Origin: Salminus brasiliensis
Lineage: Eukaryota; Chordata; Actinopteri; Characiformes; Bryconidae
NCBI RefSeq assembly: GCF_030463535.1
Contig: NC_132883.1
Coordinates: 34,362,741 to 34,426,740 of the forward strand
Length of the DNA: 64,000 nucleotides
Direction of reading: 5' to 3'
In this document: one piece after another, positions 10,901-24,219 of the stretch
How positions within the stretch are numbered: position 1 is the stretch's first letter
How the letters are laid out: every line of letters begins with the position of its first letter
Program-made: the position numbers and the translations under genes
The notes under the pieces: model-generated
The model's input: the letters and a program-made list of their open reading frames with translations, nothing else
What the model was told of the DNA's origin: nothing
Database searches by the model: none

Positions 10901-13900
10901 ATTTCTAACTGCAAAATGTGACATTTGCTTCTATTTATGAGTGAGCATGTAATATTATATGGTGCTACTCTTACTCGGCATAAAAACAAAGCTATCTGCC
11001 ATTACATTTCCAGTTTTCCCGTTAATGACCTGATTTCACAGTGCTGTTCTAATTATTTTTATTTGTAACACATCAAAAAATTCATCAGTTTTATTGTTTA
11101 TATGCTGAACAGCTACTATAGTAAACACATGAATAACAGTATCCTTCAAACATCAATCAGGCTCTATCATTACTAAAAAAAAACAATAATAAGCGCTTGC
11201 CAATCCAAACACACTCTCTCAGATGTAATTCACTCTCCGATAAACTCAGTGTCTGTTATGTAGAGATAGAAAACATTGCACTACTGTAGAACACTACAGT
11301 AGATGTGTGTGTTGCCCATATTGAGTCAGCTGGGAATTGTTTATTATTTTATTTAATTAACAGTAATTTTGACATGAGCATGTTAAAAAGGATGCATTGT
11401 TAAGGAAACAATATTAAGGATGTGAGAAAGAAGACAGAGAAGCACTGTTGCCTATGATGATAACATGTAGTTCTGTCCAGTTTGGTACAGACGTTATCCA
11501 CTCCTTGCCAGCACAACCAACTCAAAACCAACTCAAAATTACCACCCTTTCTTTTGACTTGCAAAATCCATGACTTCACCTTAACATGGCAGCACCCATT
11601 AAACAAAAACAAATCATTTCAGAATAGTATTATTAGACAGACTTTGGCTTTCTCTGGGTGTGATAAAGCTGTTTGCATACAATTTCACTAATGGAGGGAG
11701 AATAATTTGATAATTACTAGGTTAAGTGGTTCTATATGAGATATTTAAACAAATGATGTGTGCTCATTTTATAGTATATAAGTATTATGTTTATTATATA
11801 TACATGGTGAATTCCAAAGCCTAGCACAGCATTTACCCCATTCCTACATAAATGATTTTCCAACCAAATCTTTCAACTCTTTTTCTTTGTGCGCTCCTGC
11901 AGACAAACAAGAACTAGATTACTACCAGCATTCATTTTGCCCTTAACTCAAACAGCTGAAGTTGTGTGAATGCTTTAAGGTGACACATAGGAAGCTTCTA
12001 GTTTGACAAATACTAATTGTTCCCTGCTGTCATGAGCATACAAACCAAGTGTAAGTGTCTGACTTACTAGTTGAAGAACTGTCCTAAAGTCATAAACTTC
12101 TACGTTTCCGCTTAGTCATGAACGTTGAAGGTTTTTTCACGCATTAGGCTGACTCACGTTCTTCCGCTGTTTTGCAGTCGAGTCCGGGCCAATTACTGTA
12201 GAAGTTAATTAAACAGGACATGTTTCTCCCCTGACTTAATCAAACTGGAGGGGCTGCAAGAAGCTAGAGAGAAAACACAGGGTAGCCGCATGCTTTTAGC
12301 ATCAGCACTGTGCAGAATACACATAGTCCACCTTGGCTCTGCTGAAGCTGCGGTGAGCGAGCTATAATTATTCAGCAAATTTTAAACTATTACAGTGAAC
12401 TACAGTGAGTAATAGAATGGGAGAATGAATAGAACGAAAATGGAAAGAAAATGGGAAACGTTGTGCAGACAGGAGGTGGTCAGAGCACAGAGGTAGATGC
12501 TAGCTGTGAGAAAAAGAGGAGAGAGAGGGAGTACTGGGCAAATTGAGAGAGTGAAACATGAGGGCATGGACAGGCAGTGGGCAGGCAAAAGGGACAGATG
12601 CCAGAGAGTGTGAGAGAAAATGAGAGGAAAATAGATAAATAGAAGCCTGAGCGGTGGTGTCATCCTTGTGCTTGAGGATCACGTCAACTAAGCGATGCCC
12701 TGTCACCACAATTATCATATCCACTTAGCCTCCACTCTGTCTCTTTCATACACATGAGCACACACTCACAGAGACACACTCCCTGATATTCATGAAAATG
12801 TTCTTTTGTGAGCTGGTGAGTGCTCTTCTTGCTCAAAAGAATTTGCGAGAGGTAATATTGATAGTCTTGACATACTACCACAAAGACCGCAGGAATAAAA
12901 AAGGGTTACATCCATGTAATAAAGTATATAACATCTCCACAGATGTGCCAGTTTGACCAAAAAGGCCAAAATGAATAAGTCCACTTGACAGATAGAGGCT
13001 GAATTGTGATGACATTAGGTTAACAGGCAACCCTGTTTAATATTAGCATAAACAGTTACATGTATTCTGTTACTACTAAATTGTTGAAGCTTTTATTATC
13101 AAAAAAGGCCATTTTTAAAAAAGACTGCAGAAACTATACACTTGCAAACTCATCAAAATGATTTTTGTGACATTGAATGCATGTGTTCAGTATTTAAAGC
13201 TGTTATTTGATGTATAAATAGTAAGTGTGTACCTTTGTTTGAGGTGGTTTCAGATGCCCATTAAAAACCCAGTTGAATGAGACAACAATCTTCTTAATAT
13301 GGTGGGCTAAAAAATATTAGCTCTGCTCTGATAGGCTGGTTTACATCACTACAGTAGCTCATAGAAGCCACCTAGCACAGTTTTGTTCTTAGCACTGTAA
13401 CAGGAACATTAGAGTTATTATCTGTCCTGTCAGCACGTTGTGCGGTTAGCTAGCTGAAGAGATTGTAGCCGGTTGGCTGGGTGTTAGCTTGTAGCTTAGC
13501 ACTTTCTTGCTTCCCCGGGTTTGATAAAGGTTCCTTAGAAGGTAAGATCCCCTTCTGATTTGTGGATAGCTCTGATCAGAAGTTGGTGTTTTGCGAGAGC
13601 AGATGCTGGACAAGGTCAGCTTTTCATAAGTATGCATTACTGAACTGGCAGAACTTACACTGTACACATTTCCTAAAAATGTTCATGTTTGCAATGTGGT
13701 AGGAAATGAGGTAGATAAAAAAAGACTTTACAGTAATCCAAAAGTTCCAGAAAGTGATCAGGTTACATTCCTTTAATTACTTATGGTTAATTACAGTTAT
13801 TTGGATTAGATAACACTTTACTTTTGTTAATACGTAATTAGTATTTTGCACTAGTGTTTTGCACTAGTACGCCTGTCAACCTTGATCATAAACATATTCC

Positions 13901-13955
13901 ACTTGGCTTAGGGTTATAGAAGTGTATAATATAATACAATATAATATGATATGGT
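10900..13955. other. Non-coding stretch
   Basis: No convincing exon or mobile element. A purine-rich tract lies at 12,415-12,660. Open frames here are short and have no recognisable domain. Confidence 0.5.
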
Positions 13956-14178
13956 TTGCTGTTGGTTGGTGCGGCGCAACAGATAACACCACTACCTGCC
14001 GCTGAGCTGCCACACCATGTGGGAGACTGGGGTTCGGTTCCTGGTCTGGGTGACTATGCTGCGCTACACCAATAGTCCTTGGGCAAGATTCCTAACACTA
14101 CCTAGGCCCTTCTCTGTAATATGAGTAACCTTGTAAGTTGCTCTGGATAAGAGTGTCACCTAAATGCTGTAAATGTTC
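13955..14178 (+). mobile_element. tRNA-derived SINE
   Basis: The copy has a tRNA-like head (GCGGCGCAACAGATAACACC), a pol III B-box-like GGTTCGGTTCC at 14,031-14,041, and the common teleost SINE tail GCTCTGGATAAGAGTGTC, then CTAAATGC. Length about 225 bp, on +. A second relative is at 62,561. Confidence 0.85.
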
Positions 14179-14689
14179 ATGTTTACCTCATACACTGTGG
14201 TACTGCAGGCTACAATTCCCATGTGGTAAATGTCCCCTTGCCACTGTTGAAAAAATCACACTCACATGTACCTCTATTACAAATGTTTCTTTTGGCAATT
14301 ATTGGCAGTTAGCAATAATGGCAGTTATTAAGCATTTACACATACCAATGGGGGATGGAGTATAAGACAGACTCATTAAAGCAGGCTTGCTCCAAGAGAG
14401 GAGGAGGAATGGCAGTGGAACAGCAGCTGCCACTTTACTAGAAGTCATAATCCAGTATGTATAATGCACATCGTATATTGAAGATTATAGTAAAATGAAT
14501 TAGATGTATGAGATAGAACCTGTTTCTGGTAGATATGTCATTAAAATAAGCACAGTAAGGATTTTTGTTTCGTATAAGCAGCAAAAAGTTGTAGCATAAC
14601 ATGATACCGACAATGCTAAAATAAGTTATATAAAATATGGAATCGAATGCCTCTTTACATGTTCGGCCACCAAAACAATGAAGATGAAC

Positions 14690-15245
14690 TAGGGATGCAC
14701 TGATCCAATTTTTTCAGTTTTGATGCAATACGTAAACTTTGCATAAAAGCTAATACCCAATACTGATCCAATACCATTACTGAATTAATAAACTGTATAC
14801 CTCAAAATGTGGAAGACACAGGTATCAAGGCATCAAGAATGAATAAAGAACATTTGTTTAGTAACTTTGTAAAACATTGTTCAGTGTTTATTTGTCACTA
14901 AATTTGTAAACAATTCTGCTGGACCTTGGCACAGTGTTGTCGGGGCTTTTATTCAGAAATTTGAAGTCTATGAGACCAAAGAAGAGTGAGCAGTCCTCTC
15001 TTCATGATTTTATATGGAAGACCATCTGTGGCAGTGATGTCATTAACCCGCCAGCTACCCCACCTCGTTCAGCTGTCCTCCATTACAGGCACAAGCCGAA
15101 CAGGTTGTCTTTCTCTATTGCTGAAAAACAGCAGAAACAGTAAAACAGGGATTTGAATATTTATATCTGGAATATACTGATATTTGGTGTTGATTTTGGA
15201 TACCTCTGGGACTCAAAACAGTGTTCGGCCCTGTCTATTTGCATA

Positions 15246-15284
<39 letters not shown>

Positions 15285-15906
15285 AAGAGAGGCGATGAGC
15301 AACAGTAAGAAGACTTGATCACACTGCAAAATCGAAGACATGACTCCAAGACTCCACATTTACCTTGATGAAAAGAGGGAGGGATAAACCTACAGAATGG
15401 AAGGTATTCTTTTGTTTGTTTGTAAACAGAAACTGTTGTTTTTGGACGCTTGACGAGGTATGTTCAATCCGTTCAGAAATATAAACATACCAAAGCACAG
15501 ACAGACGAAGCAGATGATGCAAAAAGAGTGTCATAAACTAATTAATAACAGAAATGACAAGGAGTATGCTGCATATTTGCAAGTAAACAGATCATTTTTT
15601 TGGTCGTTTCACACTGAGACAGACTGGAATATCATCAGAGCAGTACACATGTGCAGAATGGCTGCTATGGAATTTATACTTGGATTTATTTCTGTAAACA
15701 AGTGGATTATACCTGTTTTCCCAAGTTGGATTACTTGCAGATAGTTAATGACAAATTGAGGGCGCTGCTGGTTAGATGAGGTAAGTCTTGTTGTTTACTA
15801 TGGTATGGGTATCTTGGGTGTATGTACAGGCAATGAGTTCAGTGAATGGATCTGTCCCATGGATCTGCCTAATTGGCCAATACTCAATCGGATCGGTGCA
15901 TCCCTA
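14690..15906. mobile_element. Non-autonomous hAT-like element
   Basis: The ends are near-perfect inverted repeats: TAGGGATGCACTGATCC at the left and GGATCGGTGCATCCCTA at the right (one mismatch). This terminus is widespread in fish hAT elements. The 8-bp flanks match only partly, so the target-site duplication has decayed. The interior has no intact transposase; it contains a (GT)n(GA)n tract at 15,246-15,285. Confidence 0.75.
15246..15285. repeat. (GT)n(GA)n microsatellite
   Basis: A compound dinucleotide tract within the hAT-like element: about 11 GT then about 8 GA repeats. Confidence 0.95.
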
Positions 15907-16479
15907 GGATGCTGTGTTTGTGAACAAAGAGAGCTACTTTGTAAATCTGAGGCAGCTTATGATGTATGTATTTCACCACAGATTAAAAGGGAGGTGGTTG
16001 TCACTCTTAAACATTCATAAAATATTAGGAGCGGTCAGGGTCTTCTATAAAGCATAAATGGAAAAAATTTAGTGGAGATGTAGTGTACTTTCCCAAGTAC
16101 AAAGAGAAGAAGGTAAGTCCAGTCCCACCTGTCCTTGGTCTCACATTTTTAAGCTTTTACTGATAAACTGATGTGTGGAGGTGTTTTACGCACAGGCCAG
16201 CCATCAGCAATGTGGGATTTCTGGTCTGTTAACAGGTCACATGGGATAACCACACAGCTAAATAAAAAGAACAGTTCACTGGTGATGGCTTTGGATGCCT
16301 GCCAGTGTCCCAGTTCCAAGCTCTGTGATGTTACAGCATCTTAATGGGCCATTCCTAAATCTCAGTATCTCATGATCTCAAAGAGATCACTTTTTAGTCC
16401 CCTGAGTGTGTTACCAAGTTCTTGTTTTTCTTTTTAATACAAAGTCCTGATGTCGACTTTCCTGAGGTAGAAATTCCCT

Positions 16480-17110
16480 CAACTTCATGAGGTCCATAAG
16501 GTGACAAAAAGCTATCTGCTTACCTGCTTACTTATTATAGGGTTATTTCTTGTCAGTCAGAGACCAAGGCCATGAAGGAGAGCATTCAGGTAGCTCTACA
16601 ATATAGATACATTCACCTCATCCCCAGCCTGTGTAGAGATTATGGGGGGGCTCAAGTCTGTCATAGTAAAGTACCCCTTTCCCTAGTTCCAGCGGGCCTG
16701 GAGATTGCCCAGGCATCCAGGCTATAGTAAATGATGTACTACTCATGGACACCGGGAGTGTTTTATCAACCCACAGTGGCCTTCTTAGAATACCTCATTA
16801 GTGCAGAGGGTGTGAAAATAAATTACTGATAGATTACCATCTGGTTAAAGTAACCTGACATAGGCATTCTAACCTCTTTGGTGCTCACTGACCATCGCAA
16901 CCTGGAGTATCTCCAGACAGTGAAATGACTAAACCCTTGCCAAGGCCTTGGGGGCCTAGTACCAGCCTCTTCTTGCCTTCTTGAGTGCATTAATTGTTAC
17001 AAAAAGAATGCTGTCTATCTGCCTGTAGTACAAATACTACCTTGCTATATTAACATGGAAAAGCCATATTGATGCATCAAAACAAATTACAGCCTTTTAA
17101 AATTAAATAG
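16480..17110 (+). mobile_element. Chromovirus (Ty3/gypsy) RT-RNase H fragment, decayed
   Basis: Translation across several frames shows reverse transcriptase and RNase H landmarks in the right order. SETKAM followed by a YI.LIPS-like stretch comes from the RT N-terminus. IVNDVL comes from the RT core. A TVAFLEYLISAEGVK-like segment follows, and then TDHRNLEYLQTVK with a downstream LNP of RNase H. Stops, frameshifts and a large internal deletion make it non-functional. It is an endogenous retrotransposon relic on +. Confidence 0.75.
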
Positions 17111-17204
17111 ACCATGTCTAATTTCACATGCACTTATCTTAAGACAAGTTTATCTATATTAAAAACAATAGTAAACATTTATTTGTATTATTTGTACTAT
17201 CATC

Positions 17205-17420
17205 CACATTTATTTGTATAGCATTTTTCACAAAGCTGCTGGAATCCAGTAATAGGACGAAGTCAACAAAACATAAAACATGAAGGTCCCCGTTGTGCTA
17301 GTAAAAGGCAACAGTAGAAAGGAAAAACTCCCTCGAAGCTGGACGAAGAAACCTTGGGAGGAACCAAGACTCTCGAGGGGGGGACATATCCTCATCTGGT
17401 CAAAACTACTTATAAATTAT
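17205..17420. repeat. Interspersed teleost repeat
   Basis: The combination ATTTATTTGTATAGCATTTT, GGAAAAACTCCCTCGAAG, GAAACCTTGGGAGGAACCAA and CATCCTCATCTGGTC is a widespread fish repeat module. Its class is unknown to me. It creates a spurious ORF at 17,354. Confidence 0.7.
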
Positions 17421-17634
17421 TAAAAAGCCACCGTACCACCACAGTTTTGTCTTCTGCTCAGGGGATATCATCATACAATATAATCATAGTAGAAAATAAT
17501 AAGAATAATGAAAGTAATGATGATGGTTATAATAATAATAGTAGCAATAAAAATAGTTAAGAGGCCATGTAAACCTCAATGTAGGTGGATAGCAGTATTG
17601 GGAGGGTGGACAGCTGATCTGATGTGGGTAATAT

Positions 17635-17780
17635 ACTGTTAAAAGTATAAGATCTGTGAGGAAACTGTGGAGGAAGGTTTTTAGAAAAAAAGGTTCCTCA
17701 AAGCACCATCAGAGGTTCCTTCACGGTTTCAAACTGAAATACATCTAAAAGTTATTCAAGGATCTTATACTTTTAACAGT
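17635..17780. mobile_element. MITE with perfect 20-bp terminal inverted repeats
   Basis: ACTGTTAAAAGTATAAGATC at the left end and its exact reverse complement at the right enclose 106 bp. The inside repeats GGTTCCTC and CCACAGTTTC-like blocks. TA lies on each side, as expected for a Tc1/mariner-type non-autonomous element. Looser relatives occur at 24.8-25.6 kb. Confidence 0.85.
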
Positions 17781-18995
17781 GTAGGAGAACCTGGCAGTTG
17801 GAGTAGTGGGTGGGCAGCTGGTCTGACGTGAATAGCAAAGGAGTCCAGCGTTCAGTCTTACATCAGTGTCAGGTCAAGTGGATAATGGAGAACGTGAATG
17901 AGAGAGTGTGAACATTGTTAGAGTGTGGCTGACAACTCCAGCTGATCTGACTATAACAGCCTAATTAAAAGAAGAGAGCCAGAAGGTAATACAGACATGG
18001 GAGCACCCTGAGTCTGCAACCTATATCTAAAATAAAACATGAATTATCAGAAGCTAAACTAAACAGATTTTTTAGCCTAGACCTGGAAGTTAAGACTATG
18101 TCCTGAACATTATTAAGTTGAATCAATGATGCAGCTGAACTGTGATGTTTTCATATGCAGTTTCTGTAGAATAGTTTTATTATATAAATATGTTTATTTC
18201 CATGTATATGGAATGCAAGAAGAGGTCAACTGCTTTGTTAAAGTTGTAAAATAGCTTAGGCTAATAGCTCAGGCTTAAGTTTTCTACTTATTGGTCATGG
18301 GTAAGGTCCAGTTCGATTTAGAAACCAATTGAAAACAGGCTGCTATCTTCACCTGACTAGAGCAAACTGTCATGCACTCTCCCTCCCTAGCTTCTTTAGT
18401 CATGGTCTCTCCAGCACAAATTAATGCAATAGAAAGAAAATAAGACTGAATAAGCAGCAAGACTGACAACCCATTACCAGTCTGTAATGGTTCAAACTGC
18501 AGTCATGTTTATGGCCTAAATAAGCATTACCGCATCTTAGCATTGTTTCAGTAAAGCCTTGGGCATCTACACAGGCCAGTTTACATTATTTCAGCCAGGG
18601 TGCATCCAGAAACAGCTGTTAATTTTTCCTTCTCCTTTACTCTGTGACCTGAAAACTGTTTTCCTGACACCTTTCGAGACACGTTTCTGTGATCTTGCTG
18701 GCTGTTCTAATACTGGAAGAGAAGAAAGAAGCAGCTTAAAATCGCTGCCTAAGCGTATTGAAGCTGCCAGCCTGATCTCACAGTGAAAACGTCCACATTG
18801 GTGGTTTGTTGTCATCTTGTAAAATGACTCAGAGGAGAAGCAACCTAGAGGAGACTAGAGGAGAAGCAACCTCTATCAACGAAGAAGTTCTACAGGCAAC
18901 TCCTGTTAGACTGCACAACAAAGGATCATCAAGTCAAACCCAATGTTACTGTAACCAAGCAAAAAAGACTAAAAAACTATTTTTTATTTAATTTC
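17780..18995. other. Non-coding stretch
   Basis: No gene recognised. A short direct repeat (AGAGGAGAAGCAACCT twice, at 18,832 and 18,858) precedes the CCTTAA-rich array. Confidence 0.5.
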
Positions 18996-18997
18996 CT

Positions 18998-19102
18998 TAA
19001 TCTACACCTTAACCTAATCTCAACATATCCTTAAACTACACCTTAATCGACACCTAAACCTAATCTCAACCTAACCTTAAACTACACCTTAATCTTAAAC
19101 CA
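18998..19102. repeat. CCTTAA/CCTAA-rich degenerate tandem repeat (left)
   Basis: A degenerate unit of about 45 bp built from CTTAAACTACACCTTAAT, CTACACC and TAATCTCAACCTAAC. A matching array lies on the other side of a transposase relic at 19,950-20,060. Confidence 0.8.
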
Positions 19103-19109
19103 CAGGTGT

Positions 19110-19880
19110 AAAAAACCAAGCACCTAAGCATGCAGACTGCTTCTACAAACATTTGTGAAAGAATGGGGAAGGGGCATTGTGTGCAGAGGTTGCCAACCTT
19201 CTGCAGAGTCAATCACAACAGACCATCAAACTTCAGATTAGCTAGATTAGCTCAACAACAGTGCATAGACAGCTTCATGCAATTGATTTCATTGGCCGAG
19301 CAGATGCATCCAAGCCTTACATCACCAAGCACAATGCAAAGTGTTAGATGCAGTAGTGTAAAGCACGCCGTCACTGGACTCTAGAGCAGTGGAGACGTGT
19401 TCTCTAGAGTGACGAATCACGGTTCTCAGTCTGGCAAATTAAATGGACGAGTCTGGTTGAGTTTGGTGGTTGCCAGGAGAATGGTACTTGTCTGACTGCA
19501 TTGTGCCAAGTGTGGTAGAGGGAGTATTATGGTGTAGGGTTGTTTTTCAGGAGTTGGGTTTACCCCCCTAGTTCCAGTGAAAGAAACTCTTAATGTTTCA
19601 GTAAAACCAAGAGATTTTGGTCAATTTCATGCTCCCAACTTTGCGGGTTCACAAAGCAGTACACACATCAGTGTCTGACCTCACAAATGCGCTTCTGGAA
19701 GAATGGTCAAAAATTTCCATAAACACACTCCTAAACCTTGTGGAAAGTTTGTGGAGTGTGGCGTGTGGAGAGTTGAAGCTGCTGTACCTGCAACGGGTGA
19801 CCCAACATCATATTAAACCCTATGGATTAAGAATGGCTTACAAGGTGAGCATAAATGCACTTTGGAAATAAAGTGGTCAT
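19110..19880 (+). mobile_element. Tc1/mariner-like transposase relic
   Basis: Several frames together read as a decayed fish Tc1-like element. CRVNHNRPSNFRLARLAQQ opens it, RVTNHGSQS and GRVW follow, then SIMV.GCFSGVG and PLVPVKETLN mark the transposase core, and DLTNALLEEWSKISINTLLN the C-terminus. Stop codons and at least two frameshifts break it, so it is inactive. It is on +. Confidence 0.75.
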
Positions 19881-19949
19881 GGCACTCAAACAAGGTACTG
19901 AACATTGCTTTTACTGTTTGCTCAGAAAACACATTATCCCACATTATCC

Positions 19950-20060
19950 CATAATCTCAACCTAACATTAAACTACACCTTAATCTATACTTAAACCTAA
20001 TCGCAACCTAACCTTAAACTACACCTTAATCTACACCTAACTTAATCTTAACCCTTATTC
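19950..20060. repeat. CCTTAA/CCTAA-rich degenerate tandem repeat (right)
   Basis: Same unit and orientation as the array at 18,998, now after the transposase relic. The pair suggests insertion into an array or an element carrying internal tandem repeats. Confidence 0.8.
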
Positions 20061-23000
20061 TAAAACACTAAAACAAGTAAATGTTTTAACAATGAAGGAA
20101 AGGGCAGTAGAAATGTAAATAGACACAAGTTGTGTAGCAACTAAAATAGGGACATAGAGAATGGGCAATAATTAGAAAAACGGGACAGCTAAGCCCTTTC
20201 AGTGTGATCACATTTGACTACTGATGTACTCAGCCTTGAAGGTACACCCCTAAACTGGTGGTAGCCAATCACAGTCGACGCAGTATTTACATTTCGATTG
20301 CCTTTTCTTTTTTCTTGTATTGCAATGTGTCAAAACAGCTTTGTTTACTTTTGTTTACTTCAACACCTCTAACCATGGTGTCTTGAATTACCTTAAGTGG
20401 AAAAGGTGACGTCATGTGGAAAACAACAAACATTCACACAGCAGTGATCCTTTTTCCAGCATTCCTAAAAATAAAGGTACCAAATAGGATTTTGTTTTTG
20501 CACAGTATCATAGGAGAACCATATGTTGTTCCCTAAAAACATTTTACATTGGATGGTTCTATAAAGAACAATTTTTTTGTGAATGATTTTGTGTGTGTGC
20601 GAAAAACCTTGGCATATAATCTTATGTGAAGGTTCTTGTAAACCCTGGAAAGGTCATTTACACTAGGTCATTTTCCTTTTCAATTATGATAACATGATTC
20701 CTAATCCTTACATCAAAGGCCAAGTGAGTCCCTTGCTCACTTGTGAGTTACTCATGTGTTCACAGCTCTGATCCAAATGGATCCGGATGGCACCAATTCC
20801 ATTAGGAAGTGAAACCAAAGTACCACTTGATAAATTATTCTTCAGTTCTGTTCCTGAAATCCCTAGCTAGTGCAATTACTAATCGAGAACTCAAATGAGT
20901 AAGAAAAAGGGAGAGGATGGTCAAGGTGGGGAACGTTATAACCCTAAATGAATTACTAAGTATAGGGGGAGAGCATTGAAGCTCCTTGAACATAGGTGTA
21001 CATTCACAGCCGCTTGCAGGATTTCAGTCTTAGCAAGGTCTCAAAGTCATTGAACTCTCGAGCGAAATCAATAAGTATAGTAAAGTACTAGTTTCTAGTC
21101 TTCAGCTCTGGTTAGAGCTTGTGTGCATGACCTGGGTGATTTTGTATTAATATCAAAGAGACATACAGTGAATTTAAAGTAGGCAGTTCTCGGGGCTACC
21201 TCATCCTGATCTGTTTGAAGTCCCTTAATGCATGTCACAGAACAAATCCCTTCACCCATCCACATCAATTAAGCAGTGGTGAAAAGCACTCAGGCCAGCT
21301 ACAAGCTTGCTGAACGGACATTCCTCCTGCATACCAACTCTCTGGATCTGGCACTGGATCAGGCCAGAGGAGCAACAATTTAAGACGTACACCTTGGAAA
21401 AGAGCAGCCCTTGGTTATCCTTAAAAACACACACCTAACAGGCACATCCACACACATCTTTAGAAACATGTCACAATTGCTTAAAATAAACATTTAGTTA
21501 TGTAATATTTGTTATATTAGAATATTTAATATGATTATTTACAAAAATCCATCTAAATCGTATAAATGATCACATAGAAATAGTAAAGCATGTAAAACAT
21601 GAATACAGTGTATGTAAAGGATAAACATAATATACCTGCCAAACCATACCCCTAAGATAAAATTACAGTTTAATCAATTATATACCATGTCCTTATCGCA
21701 ATCTTATCAAAACACATTCATAGATTAATTTGTATGATGTATTACAAGCTGTTTGAACTAATATAAAATGTTTTATTGGTAATAAAAAACATTTACATTA
21801 AGCTAAAAACTAAGATCAATAAAATACTGATTAAAAACTCATCAACTTGATAACCCACATTACATGTACATTCAACCACAGAATACATGCTCATCAGCCA
21901 GAAATTCCAATGTTGTCTTGACTTTTGATTAGAATAATATATAATAATGTTTGTGCTGTTCATTTCAACATATCACTGGGGCAGTTTTTGATACACATTC
22001 AGAAATATATACATTTATATATTTTCAGAAATGTACTACAGATACATTTTTGTACAACCAATGCAAATGTAAAACTGCCAATTGCTTGGTCCAACTGTGT
22101 ATTTTAAAGGTGCATTAGTCAAGATTTAAGAAACTGCTAGTTGGAATAGGCAACTGCAACAATAGTGTAACGATTTGTTTCATTCTTTACATCTGATTTT
22201 TATTTCTGCTCATGAACATAAAGCACCCCTAAAAGATCTCTTAAAATAAAGAGAATAAAAATCATATTAATTATCTATAAGATTTCTTTTTCAAAGAGAC
22301 TTATGGTTTAAACCTGTTCTCTACAAATTCCTCTTAGTATATTTGAGGTGTTTGGCAAGAGCGGATATCAAACACTGTACCCTAAACTGAGGTATTGTCC
22401 ATAATGATGTTTAGCTCTGTGATATTACATAACAACATGCAGTTGTGTATTAAGGGTCCAATATTTCTATGAGTTTCCATGAGTTTATCATTTACTATCT
22501 GCAGTTAACCAATATTACATTAGTTTCTCTGAAGAACCTTCACCCAAAGCTTTACTTTTCTTATCTCTCTATATGATAAATGTATCTATTCAATTTTGTA
22601 GTTCAGTATGTAATACTGATTTACAACAGTTATATACCTGCCAGGAGGAACATTACTAATTCTGCTCCAACTTCATCCCATTCTCATCCATTTTGGAAAA
22701 GCACTTCCAATAATAACTCTTGTTATGTAAGGTGCTTAACAGAATCTGAGAGGCACCTAAAACACATGTGCTGATGCCTGCTTAACAAGACAACATTGTA
22801 AAATATATATTACCTCTACAAACTGCTGCGTGGAAACAAAAAGGAAACCCTTTTCCTCACAACCTATACAAACAAATCTAAAGAGTACATGTGTAAGCTT
22901 TTGAATGATGCTGATAATTATAAAAGTACAATACTTTGATTTCAGGTCTATGGAATAATTTAAAAAGTGCAGACTATTCCAGATTCAAGCAATAAGCTTG

Positions 23001-23680
23001 TATGTCTATCATTAAACAGTTTAAACCTCACATCCCTATCCATTGGCTAAAACCAATAAGAGTGTTAAACAGTACTGAGCACTGCAGAGTGCTATGGCTT
23101 AAACACTAAGAAATTGCCAGGGGTTTTGCTTCTTCTGAAAAGCTGCCATTTTGGATTTAAAGTTTCTGCAGGATTCCACTCTGTCACAAAACAGCTTTGC
23201 AGAGAGAGAAGTCTTTAGAAGCATGTTACACGTCAGCTCACCGTGAGAGGATTGCAGCCATGTCTGAAAATGACGCATGTCCACAAAGTGATAGTGTGCA
23301 ATCTCGTTCGATTTGAAGTGTCCTTTCTAGACTTAACACATCTACCTGCACACCTGTGACCAAACACGTGCAAACAAACACACTCATTTTTGTTTTTGTA
23401 CAATATCAGGGAGTGCAGTTGTACATGTTCTTTGCTAATGGTGAAGCAACATGACCCAGGATTCAAACTTGTTGCAATTCTCGGGCAATAGTGTCAGCAT
23501 CTTAGCGTCTGTTGAGCCACTCTGAGCCTCTTAGCTTTTGTCATTTTGCATCTGTACACTGCCTCAACAGATTTAACATGAAGCTATCAAGATGTGAGAT
23601 GTGTGGCAAGTGAGGACCGTTCCCAGATTGTTCAATGGTCAATGTGTTGGACTTACATTTGGTAGCTGTTCATGTTAAAC
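20061..23680. other. Non-coding stretch
   Basis: No host exon found. 20,500-20,660 looks like a decayed MITE with GGTTCTATAAAGAACA-type sequence. The remainder is AT-rich and unassigned. Confidence 0.45.
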
Positions 23681-23975
23681 TCCTAATATGCGGACCAAAG
23701 AGGTGAAAAAAGCACTGGTGAGCACAACACCGCCAAAAGACCTGGAAGACCATGGAAGACAACTTATGTAGATGATTGCAGATTTTATTTTGGTGAAGAA
23801 AAAACATCTAGTCAAATCCAGAACACTCTTAAGAAAGTATTTCATTGACAAATAAAAATCAATGGTAACACTCAAGAACAGAAAGGTCAGAATAGACTGA
23901 GAGAAAACATCTTTAAAAAGCCTGCCTAGGTCTGGAATGCCAGATGGAACCATGATTAACCTGATTATTGACATT
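23680..23975 (+). mobile_element. Tc1/mariner-like transposase fragment
   Basis: CCAAAAGACCTGGAAGACC, then TGGTGAAGAAAAAACATCTA, TAACACTCAAGAACAGAAAG and TTTAAAAAGCCTGCC follow the helix-turn-helix-to-DDE part of a common fish Tc1-like element. PGRPWKTTY and VTLKNRK can be read. It is internally deleted and frameshifted, on +. The same family lies inverted at 37.5-38.4 kb. Confidence 0.8.
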
Positions 23976-24055
23976 GTACATTGGCCCTGTTTCTCTCCAT
24001 TGTTTCTACAAAGTCAGGAAACACACACAGACTCATATATTATTGATGCAGACAT

Positions 24056-24073
24056 GTAGGTAGGTAGGTAGGT
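24056..24073. repeat. (GTAG)n microsatellite
   Basis: Four tandem GTAG units. Confidence 0.9.
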
Positions 24074-24219
24074 GAATGTGAATATAACATTAATGATGAC
24101 ATACTGTCAGAAAAGATTTGATTTAGTGCCAGCTGTATGGTACCTGAGTGTGTTTCCACATGATAAACCGATGATGAGGCTGCTAATGAGCTAATACATC
24201 AAAACAGTGGAGAAAACAA

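Noticed and set aside
18998..20060. Interstitial telomeric repeat
   Set aside because: The unit is about 45 bp with CCTTAA/CCTAA words. It is not the vertebrate CCCTAA hexamer in tandem.
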